From NCBI GenBank assembly GCA_934045905.1, contig OW203770.1, positions 2,728,001 to 2,792,000 on the forward strand: DNA of 64,000 nucleotides, read 5' to 3'. Source of the DNA: Leuctra nigra. Lineage: Eukaryota > Arthropoda > Insecta > Plecoptera > Leuctridae. The notes beneath the pieces were generated by a model. That model saw only the letters and a list, made by a program, of their open reading frames with translations, did no database searches and had not been told where the DNA came from. Both the position numbers and the translations under genes were made by a program. Each line of letters begins with the position of its first letter. Position 1 is the first letter of the stretch. This document shows, piece by piece, positions 21,301 to 33,300 of this stretch.

Positions 21301-24300
21301 TTCTATCCACCAGCCTGCCCGATGACATGTGCTGTCCCGCAGTACCCAGTGTGTAGGCTAAACACAGCCACGGACACTTTCCGCACGTTCCCAAGTCAGT
21401 GTCTGATGCAGCAGGCCAACTGTGCCAACCCCAGCCAAAGTGAGAGAAGCTATCTAGTCGGGTTCTATCCACCAGCCTGCCCGATGACATGTGCTGTCCC
21501 GCAGTACCCAGTGTGTGGGCTAAACACAGCCACGGACAGTTTCCGCACGTTCCCGAGTCAGTGTCTGATGCAGCAGGCCAACTGTGCCAACCCCAGCCAA
21601 GGTGAGAGAAGCTATCTAGTCGGGTTCTATCCACCAGCCTGCCCGATGACATGTGCTGTCCCGCAGTACCCAGTGTGTGGGCTAAACACAGCCACGGACA
21701 GTTTCCGCACGTTCCCGAGTCAGTGTCTAATGCAGCAGGCCAACTGTGCCAACCCCAGCCAAGGTGAGAGAAGCTATCTAGTCGGGTTCTATCCACCAGC
21801 CTGCCCGATGACATGCGCTGTGCCGCAGTACCCAGTGTGTGGGCTAAACACAGCCACGGACAGTTTCCGCACGTTCCCGAGTCAGTGTCTGATGCAGCAG
21901 GCCAACTGTGTCAACCCCAGCCAAGGTGAGAGAAGCTATCTAGTCGGGTTCTATCCACCAGCCTGCCCGATGACATGTGCTGTCCCGCAGTACCCAGTGT
22001 GTGGGCTAAACACAGCCACGGACAGTTTCCGCACGTTCCCGAGTCAGTGTCTGATGCAGCAGGCCAACTGTGCCAACCCCAGCCAAGGTGAGAGAAGCTA
22101 TCTAGTCGGGTTCTATCCACCAGCCTGCCCGATGACATGTGCTGTCCCGCAGTACCCAGTGTGTGGGCTAAACACAGCCACGGACAGTTTCCGCACGTTC
22201 CCGAGTCAGTGTCTGATGCAGCAGGCCAACTGTGCCAACCCCAGCCAAGGTGAGAGAAGCTATCTAGTCGGGTTCTATCCACCAGCCTGCCCGATGACAT
22301 GTGCTGTGCCGCAGTACCCAGTGTGTGGGCTAAACACAGCCACGGACAGTTTCCGCACGTTCCCGAGTCAGTGTCTGATGCAGCAGGCCAACTGTGCCAA
22401 CCCCAGCCAAGGTGAGAGAAGCTATCTAGTCGGGTTCTATCCACCAGCCTGCCCGATGACATGTGCTGTCCCGCAGTACCCAGTGTGTGGGCTAAACACA
22501 GCCACGGACAGTTTCCGCACGTTCCCGAGTCAGTGTCTGATGCAGCAGGCCAACTGTGCCAACCCCAGCCAAGGTGAGAGAAGCTATCTAGTCGGGTTCT
22601 ATCCACCAGCCTGCCCGATGACATGTGCTGTCCCGCAGTACCCAGTGTGTGGGCTAAACACAGCCACGGACAGTTTCCGCACGTTCCCGAGTCAGTGTCT
22701 GATGCAGCAGGCCAACTGTGCCAACCCCAGCCAAGGTGAGAGAAGCTATCTAGTCGGGTTCTATCCACCAGCCTGCCCGATGACATGTGCTGTCCCGCAG
22801 TACTCAGTGTGTGGGCTTAACACAGCCACGGACAGTTTCCGCACGTTCCCGAGTCAGTGTCTGATGCAGCAGGCCAACTGTGCCAACCCCAGCCAAGGTG
22901 AGAGAAGCTATCTAGTCGGGTTCTATCCACCAGCCTGCCCGATGACATGTGCTGTCCCGCAGTACCCAGTGTGTGGGCTAAACACAGCCACGGACAGTTT
23001 CCGCACGTTCCCGAGTCAGTGTCTGATGCAGCAGGCCAACTGTGCCAACCCCAGCCAAGGTGAGAGAAGCTATCTAGTCGGGTTCTATCCACCAGCCTGC
23101 CCGATGACATGTGCTGTCCCGCAGTACCCAGTGTGTGGGCTAAACACAGCCACGGACAGTTTCCGCACGTTCCCGAGTCAGTGTCTGATGCAGCAGGCCA
23201 ACTGTGCCAACCCCAGCCAAGGTGAGAGAAGCTATCTAGTCGGGTTCTATCCACCAGCCTGCCCGATGACATGTGCTGTGCCGCAGTACCCAGTGTGTAG
23301 GCTAAACACAGCCACGGACAGTTTCCGCACGTTCCCGAGTCAGTGTCTGATGCAGCAGGCCAACTGTGCCAACCCCAGCCAAGGTGAGAGAAGCTATCTA
23401 GTCGGGTTCTATCCACCAGCCTGTCCGATGACATGCGCTGTCCCGCAGTACCCAGTGTGTGGGCTAAACACAGCCACGGACAGTTTCCGCACGTTCCCGA
23501 GTCAGTGTCTGATGCAGCAGGCCAACTGTGCCAACCCCAACCAAGGTGAGAGAAGCTATCTAGTCGGGTTCTATCCACCAGCCTGCCCGATGACATGTGC
23601 TGTCCCGCAGTACCCAGTGTGTGGGCTAAACACAGCCACGGACAGTTTCCGCACGTTCCCGAGTCAGTGTCTGATGCAGCAGGCCAACTGTGCCAACCCC
23701 AGCCAAGGTGAGAGCTTTAGAAGCTATCTAGTCGGGTTCTATCCACCAGCCTGCCCGATGACATGTGCTGCCCCCCAGTACCCAGTGTGTGGGCTAATCA
23801 CAGCCACGGACAGTTTCCGCACGTTCCCAAGTCAGTGTCTGATGCAGCAGGCCAACTGTGCCAACCCCAGCCAAGGTGAGAGAAGCTATCTAGTCGGGTT
23901 CTATCCACCAGCCTGCCCGATGACATGTGCTGTCCCGCAGTACCCAGTGTGTGGTCTAAACACAGCCGCGGACAGTTTTTGCACGTTCCCGTCAGTGTCT
24001 GATGCAGCAGGCCAATTGTGCCAACCCCAGCCAAGGTGAGAGAAGCTATCTAGTCGGGTTCTATCCACCAGCCTGCCCGATGACATGTGCTGTGCCGCAG
24101 TACCCAGTGTGTAGGCTAAACACAGCCACGGACAGTTTCCGCACGTTCCCGAGTCAGTGTCTGATGCAGCAGGCCAACTGTGCCAACCCCAGCCAAGGTG
24201 AGAGAAGCTATCTAGTCGGGTTCTATCCACCAGCCTGCCCGATGACATGTGCTGTCCCGCCGTACCCAGTGTGTGGGCTAAACACAGCCACGGACAGTTT

Positions 24301-27300
24301 CCGCACGTTCCCGAGTCAGTGTCTGATGCAGCAGGCCAACTGTGCCAACCCCAGCCAAGGTGAGAGAAGATATCTAGTCGGGTTCTATCCACCAGCCTGC
24401 CCGATGACATGTGCTGTCCCGCAGTACCCAGTGTGTAGGCTAAACACAGCCACGGACAGTTTCCGCACGTTCCCGAGTCAGTGTCTGATGCAGCAGGCCA
24501 ACTGTGCCAACCCCAGCCAAGGTGAGAGAAGCTATCTAGTCGGGTTCTATCCACCAGCCTGCCCGATGACATGTGCTGTCCCGCAGTACCCAGTGTGTGG
24601 GCTAAACACAGCCACGGACAGTTTCCGCACGTTCCCGAGTCAGTGTCTGATGCAGCAGGCCAACTGTGCCAACCCCAGCCAAGGTGAGAGAAGCTATCTA
24701 GTCGGGTTCTATCCACCAGCCTGTCCGATGACATGTGCTGTCCTGCAGTACCCAGTGTGTGGGCTAAACACAGCCACGGACAGTTTCCGCACGTTCCCGA
24801 GTCAGTGTCTGATGCAGCAGGCCAACTGTGCCAACCCCAGCCAAGGTGAGAGAAGCTATCTAGTCGGGTTCTATCCACCAGCCTGCCCGATGACATGTGC
24901 TGTCCCGCAGTACCCAGTGTGTGGGCTAAACACAGCCACGGACAGTTTCCGCACGTTCCCGAGTCAGTGTCTGATGCAGCAGGCCAACTGTGCCAAACCC
25001 AGCCAAGGTGAGAGAAGCTATCTAGTCGGGTTCTATCCACCAGCCTGCCCGATGACATGTGCTGTCCCGCAGTACCCAGTGTGTGGGCTAAACACAGCCA
25101 CGGACAGTTTCCGCACGTTCCCGAGTCAGTGTCTGATGCAGCAGGCCAACTGTGCCAACCCCAGCCAAGGTGAGAGAAGCTATCTAGTCGGGTTCTATCC
25201 ACCAGCCTGCCCGATGACATGTTCTGTGCCGCAGTACCCAGTGTGTAGGCTAAACACAGCCACGGACAGTTTCCGCACGTTCCCAAGTCAGTGTCTGATG
25301 CAGCAGGCCAACTGTGCCAACCCCAGCCAAGGTGAGAGAAGCTATCTAGTCGGGTTCTATCCACCAGCCTGTCCGATGACATGTGCTGTCCCGCAGTACC
25401 CAGTGTGTGGGCTAAACACAGCCGCGGACAGTTTCCGCACGTTCCCGAGTCAGTGTCTGATGCAGCAGGCCAACTGTGCCAACCCCAGCCAAGGTGAGAG
25501 AAGCTATCTAGTCGGGTTCTATCCACCAGCCTGTCCGATGACATGCGCTGTCCCGCAGTACCCAGTGTGTGGGCTAAACACAGCCACGGACAGTTTCCGC
25601 ACGTTCCCGAGTCAGTGTCTGATGCAGCAGGCCAACTGTGCCAACCCCAGCCAAGGTGAGAGAAGCTATCTAGTCGGGTTCTATCCACCAGCCTGTCCGA
25701 TGACATGCGCTGTCCCGCAGTACCCAGTGTGTAGGCTAAACACAGCCACTGACAGTTTCCGCACGTTCCCGAGTCAGTGTCTGATGCAGCAGGCCAACTG
25801 TGCCAACCCCAGCCAAGGTGAGAGAAGCTATCTAGTCGGGTTCTATCCACCAGCCTGTCCGATGACATGTGCTGTGCCGCAGTACCCAGTGTGTGGGCTA
25901 AACACAGCCACGGACAGTTTCCGCACGTTCCCGAGTCAGTGTCTGATGCAGCAGGCCAACTGTGCCAACCCCAGCCAAGGTGAGAGAAGCTATCTAGTCG
26001 GGTTCTATCCACCAGCCTGCCCGATGACATGCGCTGTCCCGCAGTACCCAGTGTGTGGGCTAAACACAGCCACGGACAGTTTCCGCACGTTCCCGAGTCA
26101 GTGTCTGATGCAGCAGGCCAACTGTGCCAACCCCAGCCAAGGTGAGAGAAGCTATCTAGTCGGGTTCTATCCACCAGCCTGCCCGATGACATGTGCTATC
26201 CCGCAGTACCCAGTGTGTAGGCTAAACACAGCCACGGACAGTTTCCGCACGTTCCTGAGTCAGTGTCTGATGCAGCAGGCCAACTGTGCCAACCCCAGCC
26301 AAGGTGAGAGAAGCTATCTAGTCGGGTTCTATCCACCAGCCTGCCCGATGACATGTGCTGTGCCGCAGTACCCAGTGTGTGGGCTAAACACAGCCACGGA
26401 CAGTTTCCGCACGTTCCCGAGTCAGTGTCTGATGCAGCAGGCCAACTGTGCCAACCCCAGCCAAGGTGAGAGAAGCTATCTAGTCGGGTTCTATCCACCA
26501 GCCTGCCCGATGACATGTGCTGTGCCGCAGTACCCAGTGTGTGGGCTAAACACAGCCGCGGACAGTTTCCGCACGTTCCCGAGTCAGTGTCTGATGCAGC
26601 AGGCCAACTGTGCCAACCCCAGCCAAGGTGAGAGAAGCTATCTAGTCGGGTTCTATCCACCAGCCTGCCCGATGACATGTGCTGTGCCGCAGTACCCAGT
26701 GTGTGGGCTAAACACAGCCACGGACAGTTTCCGCACGTTCCCGAGTCAGTGTCTGATGCAGCAGGCCAACTGTGCCAACCCCAGCCAAGGTGAGAGAAGC
26801 TATCTAGTCGGGTTCTATCCACCAGCCTGCCCGATGACATGTGCTGTGCCGCAGTACCCAGTGTGTGGGCTAAACACAGCCGCGGACAGTTTCCGCACGT
26901 TCCCGAGTCAGTGTCTGATGCAGCAGGCAACTGTGCCAACCCCAGCCAAGGTGAGAGAAGCTATCTAGTCGGGTTCTATCCACCAGCCTGCCCGATGACA
27001 TGTGCTGTGCCGCAGAACCCAGTGTGTGGGCTAAACACAGCCATGGACAGTTTCCGCACGTTCCCGAGTCAGTGTCTGATGCAGCAGGCCAACTGTGCCA
27101 ACCCCAGCCAAGGTGAGAGAAGCTATCTAGTCGGGTTCTATCCACCAGCCTGCCCGATGACATGTGCTGTCCCGCAGTACTCAGTGTGTGGGCTAAAGAA
27201 TTTCGAATGTCTAAAAGACCGTTTTACCATGGCAACACAATTTCCCATGTAAAACTGCACTTTCCGTATGGAAAACCCTCATAGCTCGGTAGAACGTCTA

Positions 27301-30300
27301 CGAATGTATACATTTAAAAATGTTATAAAAAAATATTGCTTCTGATACACAATTCTATACGTGGGAAAGCAGCCAATCACGCTTTTAAAAATATCAACAT
27401 GACTTTTCCGTATGGTCGCAGTGTTAAACTGAGAAAAAACTGTAACTTTGAATCCTATATCGAAAATTAGTTCACGTTTCTTTTTCTCGCCATATTATGA
27501 TGCATAACATAAAATCTATTTATATGCGAAATTTGAACGATTTCTATGTACACTTGGCCAAACAAAAATTGATCGTTCAATAAATCTGATAGGCTTTTAA
27601 ATGTAAGATCGCACCATCAGAAGTCAGTCTAAGCGATTTCATTGTCTCACTCTAGTAAGTAACCTCACATCCCAGAAAAAAACACTACGTGTAAAAACGG
27701 CAGCCAAGTCTCTTTACTTCAAAAAATTTCAACACTGAAAAGGAGTGATATCAAAAAAGGAGCCAAGTCAATGACATTTCCAAATATTAAATCGTATTTT
27801 TGAAATAAAAGAATAAACACCGAGAAATACTTTACAAAAGGACTTGGCGCATCGTTTTTTTAAAGACATCATTCTATCCTAAAAGTAGAAAGAAATTTAC
27901 AAATAGGTAGGTACATTTTCCTCTTTCTATTAGAGCCAGAATCTATTAATCAAGCAACTTTTAATAATGGCTATTTTATAGTTTTGTCAATGGCGATAGA
28001 AGAGAGATTTCATGCTGTAATAGATAAGTAATATAAGGATGGAAGAATTAAATAACAATTGGAAGTGGGCTCATATATATTCTTGCAGTACCTACTGTTA
28101 ATATGGTGATATTAGAAGGGAATCTTTTCATAATTTGATCTTGACTGAAGGAAATCATGAAACGTTGTCAAATAATTACTTACTATCTATGGAACACTAT
28201 CTAGTGGAGCGGTCGCTCCACGCCAGCCAAGTCGTACGGCGCGCGCACACTCTCATTTAAAAAGGCTGGAGCAACCCACTTTTACTGTAAGCATCAAAGT
28301 GGCATTTTCGGCCTACTGGATCTTAAAATTGGGAAATCTCACATTGTTGCGAAATATCTTAATTTCGAGCTATGGCCCACCCTACTACATATACCAAATT
28401 TGGGCCCAATAGGTTACGCCCTTTGCGAGCTAAAGGGCAGTGAAAACAGTGTTTTAGGGCGGATTTCATAATAATAATAATCTCAGTAGTAGTAGTAGTA
28501 GTAGTCTCCTGGAATTCAAATCCGGTAACAAGGCCACAGCCTAAACGGCTGAACCGATTGATCTCACATTTTTACCACGTGTGCACTTTTGGCGTCTGAT
28601 TTAACCTTCACCCCATGAATTTTTTGTGCCGCCATTTTGAAACCGGAAGTGACGTTATATCTCAACAACGGCTAAACTGATTGGAACGAAATTTGCGCCA
28701 AACGATTCAGACGGTCATCTATATGCATTATCAGTAGCAAAAGACTAAAAATTATGTTAACGAAACCGGAAATGACGTCATGAAATTTGAAATACATCGA
28801 TTGGCATTTCGGCAACAAAGATTGATCCGATTATTTTGATATTTATGTAACGTATGTACTTTTGATATCTCATTTGAGTTGTTATAAAACCAACCGGAAT
28901 CCGCCATTTTGAAACCGGTAGTGACATCATATCTTAATAACGGCTAAATAGATTTGAACGAAACCAGCGCCAAACAATTTAGACGGTCAACTTTATGTAC
29001 TATCAACAATAATATTTGCAGTTTCTTATAGCAAAACCGGAAATGACGTCACACATTTGAAAAATCTCACAAATTTGCATTTTGATACAATAAACACTAT
29101 TTGAGAAAGCTTATAATAAGATGTTATCATGTGTAAATTAAAATTCAAGGGGTCAGAGATTTCAGCCGCCATTTTGAAACCGGAAGTAACGTCGTATCTC
29201 GAAAACTGGTAGACCGATCAGTACGAAACTAGCGCCAAATGATTCGGAAGGCCATCTTAATGTAATAGGAACAGTCAAACTAGAATGTTCTTATTTATGA
29301 GCCCGGAAATGAAGAAATTCAAATTAAAAAAATTATTGTATTCCCCATTCTATACAATGAATACATATTCAGAAAGCCTAAAATGATACACATTAATTGT
29401 AGATATAAATTCTATGTGGCAGTGCAGTAAGTTTAGCAGCCATTTTGAAAACCGATGTGTATGCCATATCTCGGAACTGGGTTGACCGATTGTAATGAAA
29501 CCTTTGCTATTCTTCACGAAAGACTATATATGAATATATAACAGATTTTCATTAGTAGTAACCAAATCGTAAATGGCGATTTTTTTTAAAGAATTTAGTA
29601 ATTGTTCATTTCATCCCAACATTCTCGAAAATCTTGGAAAAGATAGTGTATCAGCAAACAATAGGATATGTTGAAGAAAATAATATAATTCCTAGAGAAC
29701 AGTCCGGTTTCAGGACAGGATACAGCTGTACTACATCTTTACTTGATATGTCGGATGAGATTTTGCACAACATGTCAAACAAGGGTATCTGCTTGCTCAC
29801 CTTACTTGATTATTCGAAAGCCTTTGATACTATTCACCATCGACTACTGCTAGCCAAACTAAGAGCGCTAGGCTTTTCTAATCTTACAAACAAATTCTTC
29901 ACTAGCTATTTAGAAAACAGACAACAAGTAGTCAAGGTTGAAGCAAATGGATCTGCTTTACAGAGCAAATTACTCACTATTGCTAATGGGGTACCCCAAG
30001 GATCCATATTAGGCCCACTTCTTTTTAATTTACATGTGCATGATCTACCTACTGTGGTAGATCATACCAAAGTCTGCCAATATGCAGATGATCTACAATT
30101 ATTTATCTCATGTAATGATGTCAAAAACATTCTCAAAAGCATAGAGGAGCTCAACAAAGACTTGGCTTCAATTGAGATCTATTCTAAAAAAAATGGCCTA
30201 CGACTTAACCCTACAAAGTCAATATTGGTACCTTTAGGTAAGCCAAACAGTGTAAAGGCCCTAGATAAAATCGATGACATCAACCAAATGGTGAGATTAG

Positions 30301-33300
30301 GCCAGGTAGTCATCAAAAAGGTTGATAATGCCAGGAATCTAGGTGTTTGGTTCGATACGGATATGACCTGGAAGGTTCATGTAGATAAGTGCTGCAATAA
30401 AGCTTTCGGTGTTATTAGATACCTCAACAGATTTAAGAAATACTTACCTATAAATACTAAGAAACTTCTTGCTGAATCTCTAGTTCTATCGATTTTTGAC
30501 TTTTGTGATGCAGTATACATGGGAATAAACAAAACCACGTCCCAGCGCATACAAAAAATACAGAATTCATGTGTACGTTTCATATTAAATACACCCTTCA
30601 GGGAACAGATCTCTCCTCATCTTATCAAACTTGGCTGGTTAAACATGGAAAACCGCAGAATACTACATCTTGCAACTTTTATGCATAAATTGATAAATAC
30701 CAAGTCACCAGCCTATCTTTATGATAAAATTCAACTCTCTAGAGATTTACATAATCACCATACACGACAAAATAATAACCTGGTTTTCAATCATCACAAC
30801 TCTGTATCCTCCTCTTCTTTTTCTATCAATGGACCGAGGATATGGAATAATTTACCATCAACCTTAAAAGATACCTCGTCCGTATTAATTTTTAAATCTG
30901 AATATAAAGCTTTATTGCTGAGAGGACAAGAGAAAAAAATAGTCCTAAAAGAGTTGCCAAAATATAAAAGACCTCTCTGGCCTGTCTTATATATGTCAAT
31001 TTATTTTTACTTGCTATTCTTGTTATTCATGGCATTGTATTGAATTATCGACTGACTGTTCATCATTATTAACATTATAACAATGTACATGTACTGCCTA
31101 CAAATAATTAAGATATTTTTATATTTTTTACCTACTATTATTATCCATATTAGGATAATATTATATTACTTGATTCCAGTATCTCAAATTTTCTTATGTT
31201 TAGTATTTATTTAATTTTAATTTAATTTTATTTAATCTAAGTCAATTACTGAGTGCTACAAATTGTTATGTATTCATAGATATTATTATTAGGTATAGGT
31301 AAAGTAAAGGTTATATGGAAGATCAGGCCCAATGTCTGAATATCGCCTGTTTGTATTGTATTGTACCTATAATTTCAATGCAAATAAAGACACATAACGT
31401 AACATAATGTCACAAGTTGTAAGAATAAACTAAAAAAAGGAGTGATATCCCCATAAAAAACACTTCGTGTAAAAATACCAGCCAAGTCTCTTCAACTAAA
31501 AAAAAATATATGAAATCTAAAAATTCTGCAATGAAAAGTATTGATATCAAAAAATTTGCTAAGTCAAAACTTTATTTGAAAATCAAAAAATACTTGGCGC
31601 ATCGATTTTTTTGAGAATTATAGGTATACTATATGTATATGTATATTTGATGTATATTTTATATCTGGCCTATACTTCTAAGCTATTTATATACACGATG
31701 CGCCAAGTATTTTTTGATTTTCAAATAAAGTTTTGACTTAGCAAATTTTTTGATATCAATACTTTTCATTGCAGAATTTTTAGATTTCATATATTTTTTT
31801 TTAGTTGAAGAGACTTGGCTGGTATTTTTACACGAAGTGTTTTTTATGGGTTATATATTTTTGAAGTGTCAAGTGTATAAAGTTATTTTTTTTAATAGAA
31901 ATACAATGTGACTTCACTGTGTACTTTGTGAAATGTATTGCTATAAAATGCAGTAGAAATTTATTTCATGATGAGAAGGATTAACGCATTAGACTTACCT
32001 AATTAATTTGTTGCCACGAAACAATATTACGAAGATAACTATTGTGTATTTATAGAAAACATAGGCAACAGTTTCATCGCGTATATATTCAAATAGAAAA
32101 TATTTTACAGTAGGTATGTGTAATAAGTAATTGAAAGATGTTTCCCTATTATTCTAAAAATTCTTAATGACGGTTGTTTATAAATGGCATATGCTTATGA
32201 ATAGAAAAATGTCTTTAAAAAAACGATGCGCCAAGTCCTTTTGTAAAGTATTTCTCGGTGTTTATTCTTTTATTTCAAAAATACGATTAAATATTTGGAA
32301 ATGTCATTGACTTGGCTCCTTTTTTGATATCACTCCTTTTCAGTGTTGAATTTTTTTGAAGTAAAGAGACTTGGCTGCCGTTTTTACACGGAGTGTTTTT
32401 TTCTGGGATATCACTTCTTTTGTTAGTTTATTCATACAGCTTGTAGCACATGTCCGAACAAGGACTAATTTCTTTAAAAAAATACGCCTCAACCGATTTG
32501 GATAGGTACTAAGAAAAGTTGCGTTTGGTAAAAGATTAAAATGATTATCCTAAAAAAATAGCTTAGGTTTCGTTACACTCGGTCCTGCCGTTTTCGATAT
32601 TTGACGTCACTTCCGGTTTTGAAATAGGGGCCGAAAATAATGTCTTCTTGAAATCATAATTAGAAGTCCTACAAAATTACATAATTTGATAACAATCGGT
32701 TTAGCCGTTTTCGATATATAACGTCACTTCCGATTTTGAAATGGCAGCCGAAAATAATGTCTTCTTGAATTCATAATTATTAGTCCTACATATTTCCAAA
32801 ATCTGGTTGCAATCGGTACAGCCGTTTTCGATATATGACGTAAATTCATGTTTTAACAATGGCGGCCGAAAATAATGTCGTCTTTAATTCATAATTATTA
32901 TTCCTACACATTTCCAAAATTTGGTTGCAATTGGTACAGCCGTTTTCTATATATGACGTCACTTCCGGTTTTGAAATGGCGGTCGAAAATAATGTCGTCT
33001 TGAATTCATAATAATAAGTCCTACATAATTGCATAATTTGGTTGCAATCGGTACAGACGTTTTCGATAAATGACGTCACTTCCGGTTTTAACAATGGCGG
33101 CCGAAAATAATGTCGTCTTTAATTCATAATTATTAGTCCTACACATTTCTAAAATTTGGTTGCAATTGGTTCAGCCGTTTTCGATATATGACGTTACTTC
33201 CGGTTTTAACAATGGCGGCCGAAAATAATGTCGTCTTAAATTCATAATCAATATTCTTATGTCCTACATATTTACACAATTTAGTTCCAATCGGTACAGC

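Larger units (their letters stand above)
28201..31850 (-). mobile_element. Helitron-like element H4, reverse orientation, nested in H3
   Basis: Read on the minus strand it starts CCCATAAAAAACACTTCGTG (31850), has a foldback (31450-31615 and 31695-31850), a CRE/ETS region, and ends at CTAG (28204-28201) after the palindrome. It is almost identical to H5 (47657-49511) except that it carries a LINE at 29615-31405. Modules on the plus strand read CCGGAAGTGACGT or CCGGAAATGACGTCA. Confidence 0.7.

Noticed and set aside
15322..26968. Very long plus-strand open frames (685, 933, 1147 and 988 codons) taken as giant repeat proteins
   Set aside because: The frames stay open because the 162-bp unit is divisible by three. 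They lack real start codons, are broken by five frame-shifting indels, include intron-start sequence in every unit, and give five cysteines per unit. Only the first unit is firmly part of a gene model.
15359..27163. Long minus-strand open frames across array 1 (up to 763 codons)
   Set aside because: Mirror by-product of the repeat periodicity. The composition (HLGWGWHSWPAASDTDSG) matches no family and there is no promoter or splice context.
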